Source: Actinoplanes sp. TBRC 11911
GTDB taxonomy: Bacteria > Actinomycetota > Actinomycetes > Mycobacteriales > Micromonosporaceae
Reading direction: 5' to 3'
Assembly: GCF_012933445.1 (NCBI RefSeq)
Contig: NZ_JABBNC010000036.1
Span: forward strand, 1 to 64,000
DNA: 64,000 nucleotides
The position numbers were made by a program, and so were the translations under genes. Under the pieces are notes generated by a model, which did no database searches, was not told the origin of the DNA, and saw only the letters and a list, made by a program, of their open reading frames with translations. Below, piece by piece: positions 8,901-17,641 of the stretch (position 1 is the stretch's first letter; the number at the start of each line of letters is the position of its first letter).

Positions 8901-9155
8901 ATGATCAGCATCGTCCGGGACCTGGCGGCGGAGGCCCTGTTCGTCTCCGACGTCCAGCCATCCGAGAGCCCGACCCGGCAGCGCGTCGAGCAGGCGATCA
9001 CCGCCACCATCCTGCGGCACGGCAGCGACGGGTGCGCGGCCGGCGTGGCGACCGAGTTCGGGGATCACCCGGACGTCGCGGTCCGCCGGATGCATTGGGT
9101 GCACGCGGAGCTCACCGGTGTGTTACAACCGCGCCGCGCCGCCGCCTTCCACTAA
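8901..9155 (+). CDS. Small conserved protein upstream of sigma factor
   Basis: 84-residue protein of unknown function, soluble and with no signal or membrane segment. It starts MISIVRDLAAEALFVSDVQ; the C-terminal half (RQRVEQAITATILRHGSDGCAAGVATEFGDHPDVAVRRMHW, quoted only to locate it at residues ~22-64 in parts) looks helical and resembles short actinobacterial hypotheticals. The ATG is preceded by GGGGGAG at a good distance. It is the first gene of a two-gene stretch with the sigma factor, 128 bp apart, so a link to sigma regulation is possible but unproven. Confidence 0.7.
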   Translation: MISIVRDLAAEALFVSDVQPSESPTRQRVEQAITATILRHGSDGCAAGVATEFGDHPDVAVRRMHWVHAELTGVLQPRRAAAFH

Positions 9156-9166
9156 ACCTGAGGTTT
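9154..9166. promoter_or_regulatory. AAACCTGAGGTTT palindrome before sigma gene
   Basis: A 13-bp perfect palindrome (AAACCT-G-AGGTTT) overlaps the stop codon of the small gene and lies 118 bp before the sigma-factor start. The one-base centre rules out a hairpin loop, so a protein-binding site is more plausible than a terminator. A second inverted repeat CCGGTT(6)AACCGG at 9244-9261 lies just before the ribosome site. Function not shown. Confidence 0.35.
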
Positions 9167-9283
9167 TCTCGCAAAAAGCTCCGCAAAAGCAACCGAGTTC
9201 GGCCGTCGCTGCACCTTTCGACGGCAAAAGTTCTCCTCGTCAGCCGGTTTCACCGAACCGGTCGTACGAGCGAGGAGGACCAC

Positions 9284-10186
9284 GTGACCACCACGACCGA
9301 ACTCCCCGCCACCATCGGCATCATCCACGACGCGCCGTCCGCGCGTGATATCGAGGACCTGGTCCGCGAACACATGCCGATGGTTGGCCATCTGGTCCGG
9401 GAACTGCTCAACCGAGTGCCCGGCCATGTCCATTCAGATGACCTCTCCTCGGCCGGGTTCGCCGCGCTGCTCGGCGCCGCGCGATCCTTCGACGTCACCC
9501 GAGGCATCCCCTTTCACCGCTTCGCCGCCGTCCGCATCCGGGGCGCCCTGCTCGACGAGTTGCGCGGGCAGGACTGGGCCAGCCGGTCGGTACGCGCCCG
9601 GGCCCGCCGCACCGCCGCCGCCCGCCAGGAACTGACCGCGGCCCTCGGCCGGACCCCCAGCGACGCCGAGGTGGCCGAACTGCTCGGGATCGGCATCGCG
9701 GAGCTCGCCACCGTCGAGGACGACGTGCAGAAGGCGGCGCTGCTGAGCCTGCAGGGCTTCCCGACCGGGGCGGCCGAGGAGATGGTTCCGGAGACCTCCG
9801 AGGGCCCCGAGGACCTGCTGCTCAAGCGCGAGCGGCTCGGCTACCTGCATCAGGCCATCCAGGCGCTGCCCGAGCGGCTGCGCATGGTGGTGATCGAGTC
9901 GTTCCTGCAGGAGCAGCCGCTCAGCGACGTGGCCGCCCGGCTGGGCGTCACCGAGTCGCGGATCTCGCAGCTGCGGACCGAGGCACTGCAGCTGCTGCGC
10001 GAGGGCCTGAACAGCTCGCTCGCCCCGGAACTGCTGCCCCCGGCCGCGGCCGGCGCCCGCACCCGCAACGGCTGCCTCCAGCGGCGCCGCTCGGAGTACT
10101 TCGCCCGCGTCGCCCAGCAGGGCAACCTGCACACCCGGCTGGCTCTCACCGACCCGCACGGCGTCCCCATCGCGGTAGCCGCCTGA
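9284..10186 (+). CDS. FliA/WhiG-type alternative sigma factor
   Basis: RNA polymerase sigma factor of group 3, 300 residues. Region 2 reads VREHMPMVGHLVREL, HSDDLSSAGFAALLGAARSFDVTRGIPF and RIRGALLDELRGQDWASRSVRAR (in parts); region 3 follows with LTAALGRTPSDAEVAELLG; region 4 reads LPERLRMVVIESFLQEQPLSDVAARLGVTESRISQLRTEAL (in parts). This is the arrangement of flagellar/sporulation sigma FliA/WhiG. Start GTG 9284, with CGAGGAGG 6 bp before it, chosen over long upstream readthrough. The C-terminus has an extra ~50-residue Arg/Leu-rich tail. In zoospore-forming actinomycetes such factors drive flagellar genes; that role here is inference, as no flagellar gene is present. Confidence 0.88.
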   Translation: MTTTTELPATIGIIHDAPSARDIEDLVREHMPMVGHLVRELLNRVPGHVHSDDLSSAGFAALLGAARSFDVTRGIPFHRFAAVRIRGALLDELRGQDWASRSVRARARRTAAARQELTAALGRTPSDAEVAELLGIGIAELATVEDDVQKAALLSLQGFPTGAAEEMVPETSEGPEDLLLKRERLGYLHQAIQALPERLRMVVIESFLQEQPLSDVAARLGVTESRISQLRTEALQLLREGLNSSLAPELLPPAAAGARTRNGCLQRRRSEYFARVAQQGNLHTRLALTDPHGVPIAVAA

Positions 10187-10221
10187 CCGCGGCAGGCATC
10201 GCCACCACCCACCGCGTCCCT

Positions 10222-10545
10222 TGATCCCCACACCTCGACCCGCCACTCGCGGTGTGGGGATCACGCACGCTCCGGGCGCCCTGGCTCCCCACACCTGCGG
10301 GCTGCGGCCGGTGGTGTGGGGGTTTCGAGCGTTGGGGGCGTCGTGCCTCCCCACACCTGCGGGCTGCGGCCGGTGGTGTGGGGGTTTCGAGCGTTGGGGG
10401 CGTCGTGCCTCCCCACACCTGCGGGCTACGGCTGGTGGTGTGGGGATCCCGCACGCTGGGGGTGTCGTAGGTCGTCACACCTCGGCGTGGCGTGTGCGGT
10501 GTGGGGACTCCGGACGCTCGGGGCGGCGCGGGTCCCCACACCGGG
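10222..10545. repeat. Palindromic repeat array, 62-bp period (locus 1)
   Basis: The 371-bp gap between the convergent sigma-factor and ridA genes is filled by an array of inverted repeats GGTGTGGGG...CCCCACACC. GGTGTGGGG begins at 10313, 10375, 10437 and 10499, an exact 62-bp step; CCCCACACC begins at 10287, 10349 and 10411. At the left end TGATCCCCACACC (10222) faces GGTGTGGGGATCA (10251) with 13-bp arms. Units 2 and 3 are almost identical; outer units are diverged. There are no unique spacers, so it is not a CRISPR array. The same period and core recur at 48834-49090. Confidence 0.9.
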
Positions 10546-10557
10546 GAAGGGGACCCG

Positions 10558-10935
10558 TCAGGCGCCGGTGTAGAGGACCGCGTCCACCTCGATGTCGATG
10601 CCCTCCAGCGCGACCGGGAGCGTGGTGCGCACCGGCAGGTCGGGGCCCTTGATGTACTCCTGGTAGATCTCGTTCAGCTCGGCGAAGTCGGCCCAGTCGC
10701 GCAGGTACACGCCGACGCGTACGGCCTGGTCGAGGCTGGAGCCGGCGGCCGCGGCACAGGTGGCCAGGTTGGTGAAGGCCGCGTGGGCCTGTTCGGCGAA
10801 GCTGCCGGTGACGCGGGTGCCGTCCGGCCGCGCCGGCACGCAACCGGCCAGGTAGATGGTGTCGCCGGCGACGACCGCGTGCGAATACGGGCCGCCGCGC
10901 GGAGCTTGGTCGGTGACGATGGCGCGCTTGGGCAT
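10558..10935 (-). CDS. RidA-family enamine/imine deaminase
   Basis: 125-residue Rid protein, which in this family hydrolyses reactive 2-aminoacrylate and other enamines released by PLP enzymes, giving keto acid and ammonia. Visible marks are PYSHAVVAGDTIYLAG near the N-terminus, the AHAAFTNLATCAAAAGSSLDQAVRVGVYLRD helix-strand pair (in parts), and the key Arg in VRTTLPV. Its ATG overlaps the stop of the amidohydrolase in a TGATG junction, so both are translated together. The PLP enzyme that could supply its substrate is transcribed divergently from 12234. Confidence 0.9.
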   Translation of the reverse strand: MPKRAIVTDQAPRGGPYSHAVVAGDTIYLAGCVPARPDGTRVTGSFAEQAHAAFTNLATCAAAAGSSLDQAVRVGVYLRDWADFAELNEIYQEYIKGPDLPVRTTLPVALEGIDIEVDAVLYTGA

Positions 10936-12137
10936 CAGGAACTCCTCGGAAACTGTTCGGCCAGGCCGTCCACGCCCACCAGGGGTGCGGACAGCAGGGT
11001 ACGGAACTCATGATCCCGCTGCCGGAGGGCCGCGCGCTGCCCGGCGGTGAGCGGAATCCACGGCGGCGGCGGCGCCGGTAACCGAGCCGGCAGAAGCCGC
11101 CCCGCCACGTAGGTCGCCTCGTTGACCAGGCGCCGGGGTGAACGGCGCACGGCGAGATGGGCGTCGACCACGTCCAGGGGCTCGTCGCGTACCGAAAAAA
11201 TCGCCAGGTCGGCCGGCGCGCCCACCGACAGCGACCCGCCCGGCAGGCCCAGCGCCCGCGCCGGATGCGTGGTCACCGCGGCCAGCACCTCGTCCAGCGG
11301 CACGCCCACCGCCAGCAGCTTCGCCATCGTGGTGGGCAGGTCGAAGACCGGGCCGAACACCGAGCGGGCGTGCAGATCGGTGGAGATCGTGTACGGGCGC
11401 AGGCCGGCGTCGAGCTGACGTTCGAGCACCTCGAAGGAGAACCCGCCGGCGCCGTGCCCCAGGTCGAACAGCACGCCCCGGCCGGCCGCCGCCAGCGCCG
11501 CGGGCCCCAGCGGCCGGGCCAGCCCGCTGGCGCAGTGCGTCACGATGTCGCCGGGACGCAGCAGCTCCAGCACCTCGTCGACGGCGGGCGGCGCGGCGCC
11601 GATGTGGACCATGACGGGCACCTCGCAGGCCGACGCCGCCGCGATCGCCCGCCGCAGCGGCTCCACCCCGTTGCCGCCGACCGCCTCGTGGTCGATGCGC
11701 ACCTTGACCCCGAAGATCATCTCCCGGTACGCCTGGATCGTGTCGATCGCCAGCGCGACGTCGCAGTTCGCCAGGTCACGGTTCTCCCCGGTGCGGCCGG
11801 CCAGCCCGATCGCCGAGATGTTGAGCAGGGCGGGCACCCGGACCCGCGCGGCGGCCGCGACCCGGCGCAGACCCGCCACCGTGTACGCCCCGGCGGAGCC
11901 CGCGTCCACCCAGGTGGTGACCCCGGTGTGCCAGGCGATCGGGTCCGGTTCGATGCCCCAATACCCGGGCCCGACGTGCGTGTGCAGATCGATGAGCCCG
12001 GGCGTGATCAGCAACCCGGCGACGTCGACCACGGTGCGCGCGGAACGGGGGAGCGAGGGGCCGACCGCGGCGATCCGGCCACCGGTGACGGCCACGTCGG
12101 ACGGAGAACCACCGGCGAACAGCAAGTCCCAAGTCAT
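10935..12137 (-). CDS. Amidohydrolase/deacetylase-family metallohydrolase
   Basis: 400-residue TIM-barrel metal-dependent hydrolase related to dihydroorotase and the EF_0837-type deacetylases. Visible metal or catalytic motifs: DLHTHVGPGYWG, the Lys in FGVKVRID, VMVHIG, VTHCASG and TISTDLH. The start is MTWDLLFAGG at 12137; longer readthrough upstream crosses the divergent promoter and is not real. Family members remove acyl groups or open cyclic amides; N-acyl-D-amino acids are a plausible substrate here, because the neighbours are RidA (1-bp overlap) and a D-amino-acid PLP enzyme. The divergent gap is 96 bp. Confidence 0.82.
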   Translation of the reverse strand: MTWDLLFAGGSPSDVAVTGGRIAAVGPSLPRSARTVVDVAGLLITPGLIDLHTHVGPGYWGIEPDPIAWHTGVTTWVDAGSAGAYTVAGLRRVAAAARVRVPALLNISAIGLAGRTGENRDLANCDVALAIDTIQAYREMIFGVKVRIDHEAVGGNGVEPLRRAIAAASACEVPVMVHIGAAPPAVDEVLELLRPGDIVTHCASGLARPLGPAALAAAGRGVLFDLGHGAGGFSFEVLERQLDAGLRPYTISTDLHARSVFGPVFDLPTTMAKLLAVGVPLDEVLAAVTTHPARALGLPGGSLSVGAPADLAIFSVRDEPLDVVDAHLAVRRSPRRLVNEATYVAGRLLPARLPAPPPPWIPLTAGQRAALRQRDHEFRTLLSAPLVGVDGLAEQFPRSS

Positions 12138-12233
12138 GCGGACATCATGAGTACTTTTTCCGGTGGGTGATCGGAATCGTTGACGATCCCGGGCACCTTT
12201 GATGGGCTTCGAACGGCGGCACGAGGAGGTCTG

Positions 12234-13439
12234 GTGGACGTACCGCAGACGCGGGTGGACTGGCGCAGCAAGGGATTCTGGCTGCCCGGCGAGGAAATGT
12301 CGGCCGGGGATTACGCGGCGGCGCGACCCAGCCTGTTCGACGGCGGGTTCACCTGGCCGCTGATGGTGCTGCGGCGCGACGCGGCCGAGAAGAACATCGC
12401 GACGATGGCGGAGTACACGCGCCGGCACGGGCTCGACTTCGCCCCGCACGCCAAGACGACGATGGCGCCGGGCCTGCTGGCCGCCCAGTTCGAGGCGGGC
12501 GCCTGGGGGATGACCGTGGCCACCCCGAACCAGGCGCTGGTGCTGCGCAGGCTGGGCGTCGAGCGGGTGCTGATCGCCAACGAGGTGCTCGACAGTACGG
12601 CGCTGCGGTGGCTGGCTCAGGAGGGTGAAGCCGGCTGGCAGGTGTGGTTCCAGGTCGACTCGATCGCCGGTGTGCAGGCGGCGTGGGCGTCCGGCGGTCC
12701 GGTGCGGGTGCTGGTCGAGCTCGGGCACGACAAGGGACGGACCGGGGTGCGCACCCTCGACGAGCTGGAGGCGGTGGCGCGAGCGGCCGAGGCGGCGCCC
12801 GGCGTACGGCTGGCGGGCGTCACCGCGTACGAGGGTCAATTGCAGACCCAGCAGGAGGTGGACGACTTCCTGGATCTGCTGGTGGCCGGGGTGAAGCGGC
12901 TGCAACGCAAGAATTTGCTCGGCGAGAGCCCGCTGGTCTCGGCGGGCGGCAGCGCATGGTTCGACCGGGTGGTGGACCGGCTGAAGGCGCTGCCCGAGGC
13001 GGCCCGGGTGGTGCTGCGCAGCGGCGCGTCGGTCACCCACGACGACGGCTACTACCGGGAGCGGACGCCGTTCCTGCGGGTGCCGGCCGAGGGTCCGCTC
13101 GCGGCGGCGCTGGAGGTGTGGGCGCAGGTGCAGTCGGTGCCCGAACCGGGCCTCGCGATCGCCGGGATGGGCAAGCGGGACGCCCCGGTCGACGAGGGCC
13201 TGCCGGTGGCGCTGACGATCCGCCGGGTGGACGGCTCGGAGTCGGCGGCCACCGGCGTCACAGTGACAAAGCTCAATGACCACCACACGTATCTGTCCAC
13301 AGGTGACGTTATGCTCACTCCCGGCGATCTCGTGCGGTTCGGGATTTCCCATCCCTGTACGGCGTTCGACAAGTGGCGCGACATCCCGGTGGTCGACGAG
13401 GACCGCCGCGTGGTCGACATCCTGCACACGTACTTCTGA
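12234..13439 (+). CDS. D-serine dehydratase / D-threonine aldolase-like PLP enzyme
   Basis: Fold-type III PLP enzyme, 401 residues, of the DSD1/D-threonine aldolase group. The N-terminal alanine-racemase-like barrel carries the PLP Lys in FAPHAKTTMAP; VELGHDKGRTGVRT and GVTAYEGQLQ follow. The C-terminal DSD domain ends in LNDHHTYLS and HPCTAFDKW, the His and Cys pair that binds the divalent metal. I chose GTG 12234 because AGGAGG (12224-12229) sits 4 bp before it; an upstream TTG at 12180 has no ribosome site. Dehydratase activity would make 2-aminoacrylate, matching RidA across the divergent promoter; aldolase activity is the alternative. Confidence 0.85.
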   Translation: MDVPQTRVDWRSKGFWLPGEEMSAGDYAAARPSLFDGGFTWPLMVLRRDAAEKNIATMAEYTRRHGLDFAPHAKTTMAPGLLAAQFEAGAWGMTVATPNQALVLRRLGVERVLIANEVLDSTALRWLAQEGEAGWQVWFQVDSIAGVQAAWASGGPVRVLVELGHDKGRTGVRTLDELEAVARAAEAAPGVRLAGVTAYEGQLQTQQEVDDFLDLLVAGVKRLQRKNLLGESPLVSAGGSAWFDRVVDRLKALPEAARVVLRSGASVTHDDGYYRERTPFLRVPAEGPLAAALEVWAQVQSVPEPGLAIAGMGKRDAPVDEGLPVALTIRRVDGSESAATGVTVTKLNDHHTYLSTGDVMLTPGDLVRFGISHPCTAFDKWRDIPVVDEDRRVVDILHTYF

Positions 13440-13450
13440 TCGGAGCGGCG

Positions 13451-14212
13451 ATGAGCATCGGCGACGGGCAGGGCGGATATCGGGTGCGATTCGACTGGGG
13501 GCCGCTCGGTGCCGACGCGGTGTCGCCCGGCGCGGCGTTCGTCGCCGTGGTGGACGTGCTGTCCTTCACCACCACGCTGACCGTCGCGATCGAGCAGGGG
13601 CTCAGCGTTCTGCCCTACCGCTGGCGCGACGACTCGGCGGTCGACTTCGCCCGCCGGCACGGGGCGGCGCTGGCGGTGTTCCGGTCCAAGACCGGCCCCG
13701 GGCAGATCACCCTGTCGCCGGCCAGCATCCGCGACTCCAACCTGCGCGACTCGAAGATCGACCGGCTGGTGCTGCCGTCGCCGAACGGGTCGGCCATCTC
13801 GGCGCGGCTGGCCGGTGACGGCATCACCGTGGTCGGCGTGTCCTTACGCAACGCCGCGGCGGCCGGGGCCTGGGTGCGCGAGCGGGCCGGGGACCGGCCG
13901 GTCGGCGTGGTCGCGGCCGGCGAGCACTGGCCGGACGGGACGCTACGGCCCGCGGTGGAGGACCTCTGGGGAGCGGGGGCGTTCCTGGACGCGCTCGGCG
14001 GGAGCGACCTGTCGCCGGAGGCGATGACCGCGCTGTCCGCGTACCGGGGGGTGGCACCCGAGGTGAAGGACGCGCTGGCCGCCTCGGTCAGCGGGCGCGA
14101 GCTGCGCAACATGGGCTTCGAGGGCGACGTGGCGGTGGCCGCCGAGGTGGGCGAGAGCAAGGTCGTACCGGTGCTCGCCGATGGCTGGTTCAGTGACGCG
14201 GGGCCGCTGTGA
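13451..14212 (+). CDS. ComB-like 2-phosphosulfolactate phosphatase
   Basis: 253-residue protein of the ComB family, named for the coenzyme M pathway enzyme that dephosphorylates 2-phosphosulfolactate. Bacterial members lack that pathway and their substrate is mostly unknown. Visible marks: VAVVDVLSFTTTLTVAIEQG near the N-terminus with its conserved Asp, LPSPNGSAIS, GVSLRNAAA, and VVAAGEHWPDGTLRPAVEDLWGAG (in parts). GGAG lies just before the ATG. It starts 11 bp after the PLP enzyme gene and is probably in the same transcript. Confidence 0.82.
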   Translation: MSIGDGQGGYRVRFDWGPLGADAVSPGAAFVAVVDVLSFTTTLTVAIEQGLSVLPYRWRDDSAVDFARRHGAALAVFRSKTGPGQITLSPASIRDSNLRDSKIDRLVLPSPNGSAISARLAGDGITVVGVSLRNAAAAGAWVRERAGDRPVGVVAAGEHWPDGTLRPAVEDLWGAGAFLDALGGSDLSPEAMTALSAYRGVAPEVKDALAASVSGRELRNMGFEGDVAVAAEVGESKVVPVLADGWFSDAGPL

Positions 14213-14310
14213 CGGCGGATCCCGTCGCCGGCGGGGCACGCGCGGAGGATTGCACCACCGGAGAGTGACTCGGCTGGAAGATCAGGACCGCGGCGGCAAC
14301 CCTGGTCACC

Positions 14311-15877
14311 ATGCGTAAATGGTGGCCACTCGTGGCCGTGTGTCTCGGAACTTTCATGCTGCTGATCGACGTGACGATCGTGAACGTGGCGCTGCCGCGG
14401 ATGGCCGAGGACCTGCACACCTCGTTCGGGTCGCTGCAGTGGGTCGTGGACGGGTACGCGCTGTCGCTCGGCGTGCTGCTGCTCGGCGCCGGCGCGGTCG
14501 CCGACACGGCCGGTCATCGGCGTCTGTACGCGGCCGGGTTGACCGTGTTCGCGCTGTCCTCGCTGGCCTGCGGGCTGGCCCCGGACGATCGGCTGCTGAT
14601 CGCCGCGCGGGTGGTTCAGGGTGTCGGCGCCGCGGCCATGTTCACGACCACGTTCACGCTGCTCAATGCCGCGTATCGGGGGGCGGGAGCGGGGGATGGC
14701 GTACGGGATCTGGGGTGGGGTCTCGGGGGCCGCGGCGGCGATCGGGCCGGTGCTGGGTGGCGTGCTCACCGACGGTCTCGGCTGGCGCTGGATCTTCCTG
14801 GTGAATCTGCCGGTCAGCGTGGCCGCGCTGGTGCTGTGCAAGGTGGCGCTGCGGCCGGACGGGCCGCGCCGGAGCGGGCGGTTCGACATCGCGGGCACGG
14901 TGAGTTTCACGGTTGCGGCGGCGGCGCTGACCTGCGCGTTGATCCGGGCGAACGAGGTGGGCTGGTCGTCGCCGCGTACCTGGGGATTGTTGCTGCTCAG
15001 CGCGGTCGCGCTGGTGGCCTTCGGGCAAATCGAGAGGCGTTCCCCGTACGCGATGCTGGACCTCTCGTTGCTGCGCCGGCGCTCGTTCGCGGGGATTCTG
15101 ATCGCCTCGCTGCTGGTGAACTTCGCCGCCTTCGCGGTGCTCGTCTACACCTCGATCTGGCTGCAGGCGCTGCTCGGGCTGACGCCGTTGCGGGCCGGGC
15201 TGACCGCGTTGCCGGTGGGGGTGATCGCGCTGGTCGCCTCGGCGGTTGCCGGTGGGCGGCTGCACGGGCGCTCGCCACGGGTGATCATCGGGACCGGGAT
15301 GCTGTTGATCGGGGTGGGGTCGTTGCTCGGGGCGGTGCTGGTCGGTCCGGGGTCGGGATGGCCGGCGCTGGTGCCGGGTTACGCGGTCGTGGGGCTCGGG
15401 GTGGGGCTGGTGATGCCGATGCTGGCGTCGTCGGGGATGGCCGCGGTGCCGGCGGATCGGGGCGGGATGGCCGCCGGGACGCTGAACACCGCGCGGCAGC
15501 TGGGATTCGCGGTGGGGGTGGCCGTGCTGGGCACGGTTGTCGCGTCGCGGGCCGGCAGCGTCCTGGGGGATCAGGCGGCCGGGCGGGCGGTGGCGGCCGG
15601 GCAGGCGCACGGGCCGGCCTTCCTCGGGGCGGCGGCGGCCGGGCTGGATGCCGGGTTCCTGGTGGCCGGCGGTGTGGGGCTGATCGGGGCGGTGGCGGTG
15701 TTCGCGCTGGTGCGGCACGCCGGGCCGGACAAGAACACGACCGATGTGGGCCAGGACGCGGCCGGTGCCGACCAGCGCGCGGCCGGCGCGGACGCGGACT
15801 CGATCGATGCCGGCCCCACCGGGATTACGCCGGCTCGCGGACCAGGCCGTCCTCGACCAGGAACAGCGACTGTTTGA
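14311..15877 (+). pseudogene. MFS drug exporter (14-TM type) with frameshift
   Basis: EmrB/QacA-like multidrug exporter split across two frames. Frame one encodes MRKWWPLVAVCLGTFMLLIDVTIVNVALP to TFTLLNAAYRG (in parts), then becomes nonsense at about 14684. The next frame continues the family exactly: RERGMAYGIWGGVSGAAAAIGPVLGGVLTDGLGWRWIFLVN (in parts) to TPLRAGLTALP and a soluble Ala-rich tail. Removing one G from the six-G run at 14678-14683 restores a ~521-residue protein. This may be a true pseudogene, a slippage-prone phase switch, or an assembly error. The 3' end overlaps the convergent Lrp gene by 53 bp. Confidence 0.8.
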
Positions 15878-16820
15878 CGCGGCGCAGCTGGGGGACCGTC
15901 TCCACACTGTGCACCCCCGGCACCTCCGCCACCTTTGTCGTCAAATATCGGTAAAAAGCTTCGGCGTCGCGGCACCGGGTCGACACCATCAGGTTCGCGC
16001 TCCCGGTGACCGCGGCGACGAACGCGACCTCCGAATGATCGGCCAGCCGGGCGCCCGCCGCGGCCAGATCGGACGGCGCCACGGTGAACCACAACGTGGT
16101 GACCGACCCCATCCCCACCGCGGCGTCCGCCACGTCCAGATGAAAGTAGATCGCGTCGGCCGCGACCAGCGCCGCCACCCGCTGCGCGACCTGACGCTGA
16201 CTCCACCCGGTCGCCTCGGCCAGGGCCGCCCACCCGGCCCGCCCGTCGCGAGCCAGGGCGGCCATCAACGGCTCGTCGCCCGGCAACAGCGCCGCGTCCG
16301 TCTTGCCCCGCGAGACGGGAGTCAAGGCGGCTCGCTGATCATCCGACAGCTCGTCACCCGTCGCGATCCAGTCGGTCTCGCCACGCCCCGGAAAGCGGTG
16401 CAGCAGCTGGTGCGCGCTGAACGTGAGCACGTTGGACGCCCGGGGCAGCCGGTGCAGCAGGCCGGTGTGGTCGTCGTGCGGCACCATGACCTGGCAGATG
16501 ATCTCGGCGCCGCCGGCCGCGATGCTGATCCACGACGTGTCCCCGCGGCGGGCCAGCGCGTCGGCCAGCGGGTCCGCGCCGCCCGGCCGGCAGCCGATCC
16601 GCAACGCCCAGTACGTGGAGCCGGGGGACCGGATCTGGTTCGGCCGGGCGAGGACCCGGAGCACCCCGAACGTGCGCAGTCGTTGATACCTGCGGGCGAC
16701 GGTCTGCTCGGAGACGCCGAGGACGGTGGCGATCCGGGCGAACGCCGCCCGCGGGGCGATCTGCAGAGCGTGGAGGATCTGGCGGTCCACGCGGTCGAGG
16801 GTGCGGGATTCGGACGCCAT
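15825..16820 (-). CDS. Tandem Lrp/AsnC-family regulator
   Basis: 331-residue regulator with two copies of the Lrp unit. The first HTH is LDRVDRQILHALQIAPRAAFARIATVLGVSEQTVARRYQRL (residues ~8-48, in parts) followed by a RAM-like domain; the second HTH begins around residue 185 with LMAALARDGRAGWAALAEATGWSQRQVAQRV (in parts) and another RAM domain, ending with VETVPQLRRVKQ. Double-length Lrp proteins are common in actinomycetes and usually control transport or amino-acid genes. It converges on the frameshifted exporter, overlapping its end. Confidence 0.88.
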   Translation of the reverse strand: MASESRTLDRVDRQILHALQIAPRAAFARIATVLGVSEQTVARRYQRLRTFGVLRVLARPNQIRSPGSTYWALRIGCRPGGADPLADALARRGDTSWISIAAGGAEIICQVMVPHDDHTGLLHRLPRASNVLTFSAHQLLHRFPGRGETDWIATGDELSDDQRAALTPVSRGKTDAALLPGDEPLMAALARDGRAGWAALAEATGWSQRQVAQRVAALVAADAIYFHLDVADAAVGMGSVTTLWFTVAPSDLAAAGARLADHSEVAFVAAVTGSANLMVSTRCRDAEAFYRYLTTKVAEVPGVHSVETVPQLRRVKQSLFLVEDGLVREPA

Positions 16821-16940
16821 CGACGAATCGTACGGCGGTATGCACCGTCCGGGGGTCGCCTTGGCGGGGGATGGGTCCGGATGATCGACGGAACCTACGG
16901 TCTGGGTTGCCCGGTTCGCCGCAGCCCTCGGAGCCGCCGT

Positions 16941-17591
16941 ATGTCCGTGTTCCGGACCACGAACACCAATTCCACGCCGTCGCGCGACCAGTACCCGATC
17001 AACCGCCTCACCGAGATCGACGAGCCCACCGAACGCATCGACCCACCCCGCAAACGCAGCCGTACGCCGTTCGTGCTGGTCCTGCTCACCCTGTTCGCGC
17101 TCAACGTGGCCGGGGTCGCGATCTTCTTCGCGTGGCGGGCCGGTGAGCTGGCCCGGGCGGCGCTGGCGAAGCAGCCCGTCGCGCCGGGCGGTCCGGAGAG
17201 CTTCGACGTGGCGTACGCGCGGGAACCGTTGCGGGTGCAGGTGGGCTGCGCCGCGGTGATGAACCTCGACCTCGACGAACCTCGCGCCAATTCCATCGAG
17301 CCGGTCAGTGATCTGCGCTACGACAGCCGCTGCGGGGACCAGCCGCCGCGTCTGAGCCTGGGACCGGGCGCGACGGCGGGCGCGCAGGTGCCGGACTCCG
17401 ATCTCGACGCGGCCGGCTGCGCGCGGGCGATCCGGACCAGCCCGCTCGGGCCGGGAGCTAGCGTGGAGGTGAGGAAAGGCGCCGTGCTCTGCGTGCAGAC
17501 GACGACCCGCATGGTGCTCGTCGAGATCACCGAGGTGGGCCGGACCGGAACCGCCGGGATGCGGGCCACCTCCTGGAAAGTCGCGGGTTGA
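16941..17591 (+). CDS. Small single-pass membrane protein, unknown
   Basis: 216-residue protein of unknown function. The N-terminal ~45 residues are cytoplasmic and polar (NRLTEIDEPTERIDPPRKRSR in parts), one membrane helix follows (TPFVLVLLTLFALNVAGVAIFFAW in parts), then a ~140-residue exported domain with four Cys (VGCAAVMNL, SRCGDQ, AAGCARAI, AVLCVQT), likely two disulfides. Start ATG 16941 is chosen because GGAG lies 7 bp upstream; ATG 16881 would add 20 residues. It precedes aspS by 50 bp on the same strand. Confidence 0.7.
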   Translation: MSVFRTTNTNSTPSRDQYPINRLTEIDEPTERIDPPRKRSRTPFVLVLLTLFALNVAGVAIFFAWRAGELARAALAKQPVAPGGPESFDVAYAREPLRVQVGCAAVMNLDLDEPRANSIEPVSDLRYDSRCGDQPPRLSLGPGATAGAQVPDSDLDAAGCARAIRTSPLGPGASVEVRKGAVLCVQTTTRMVLVEITEVGRTGTAGMRATSWKVAG

Positions 17592-17641
17592 CGGCTGACA
17601 GAATGTCGGAGCGCCCGTGACATCTGTGAGGAGACATTCCC

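Noticed and set aside
10222..10545. CRISPR array
   Set aside because: Units are contiguous palindromes with near-identical interiors and no unique spacers; no cas genes nearby.
12138..13427. Upstream extension of the amidohydrolase
   Set aside because: Would run antisense through the PLP enzyme and across the divergent promoter; the amidohydrolase fold begins at MTWDLLFAGG.
14684..14720. Programmed frameshift in the MFS gene
   Set aside because: No slippery heptamer with a following pseudoknot, and no known programmed shift in this family; a plain G-run indel explains it.
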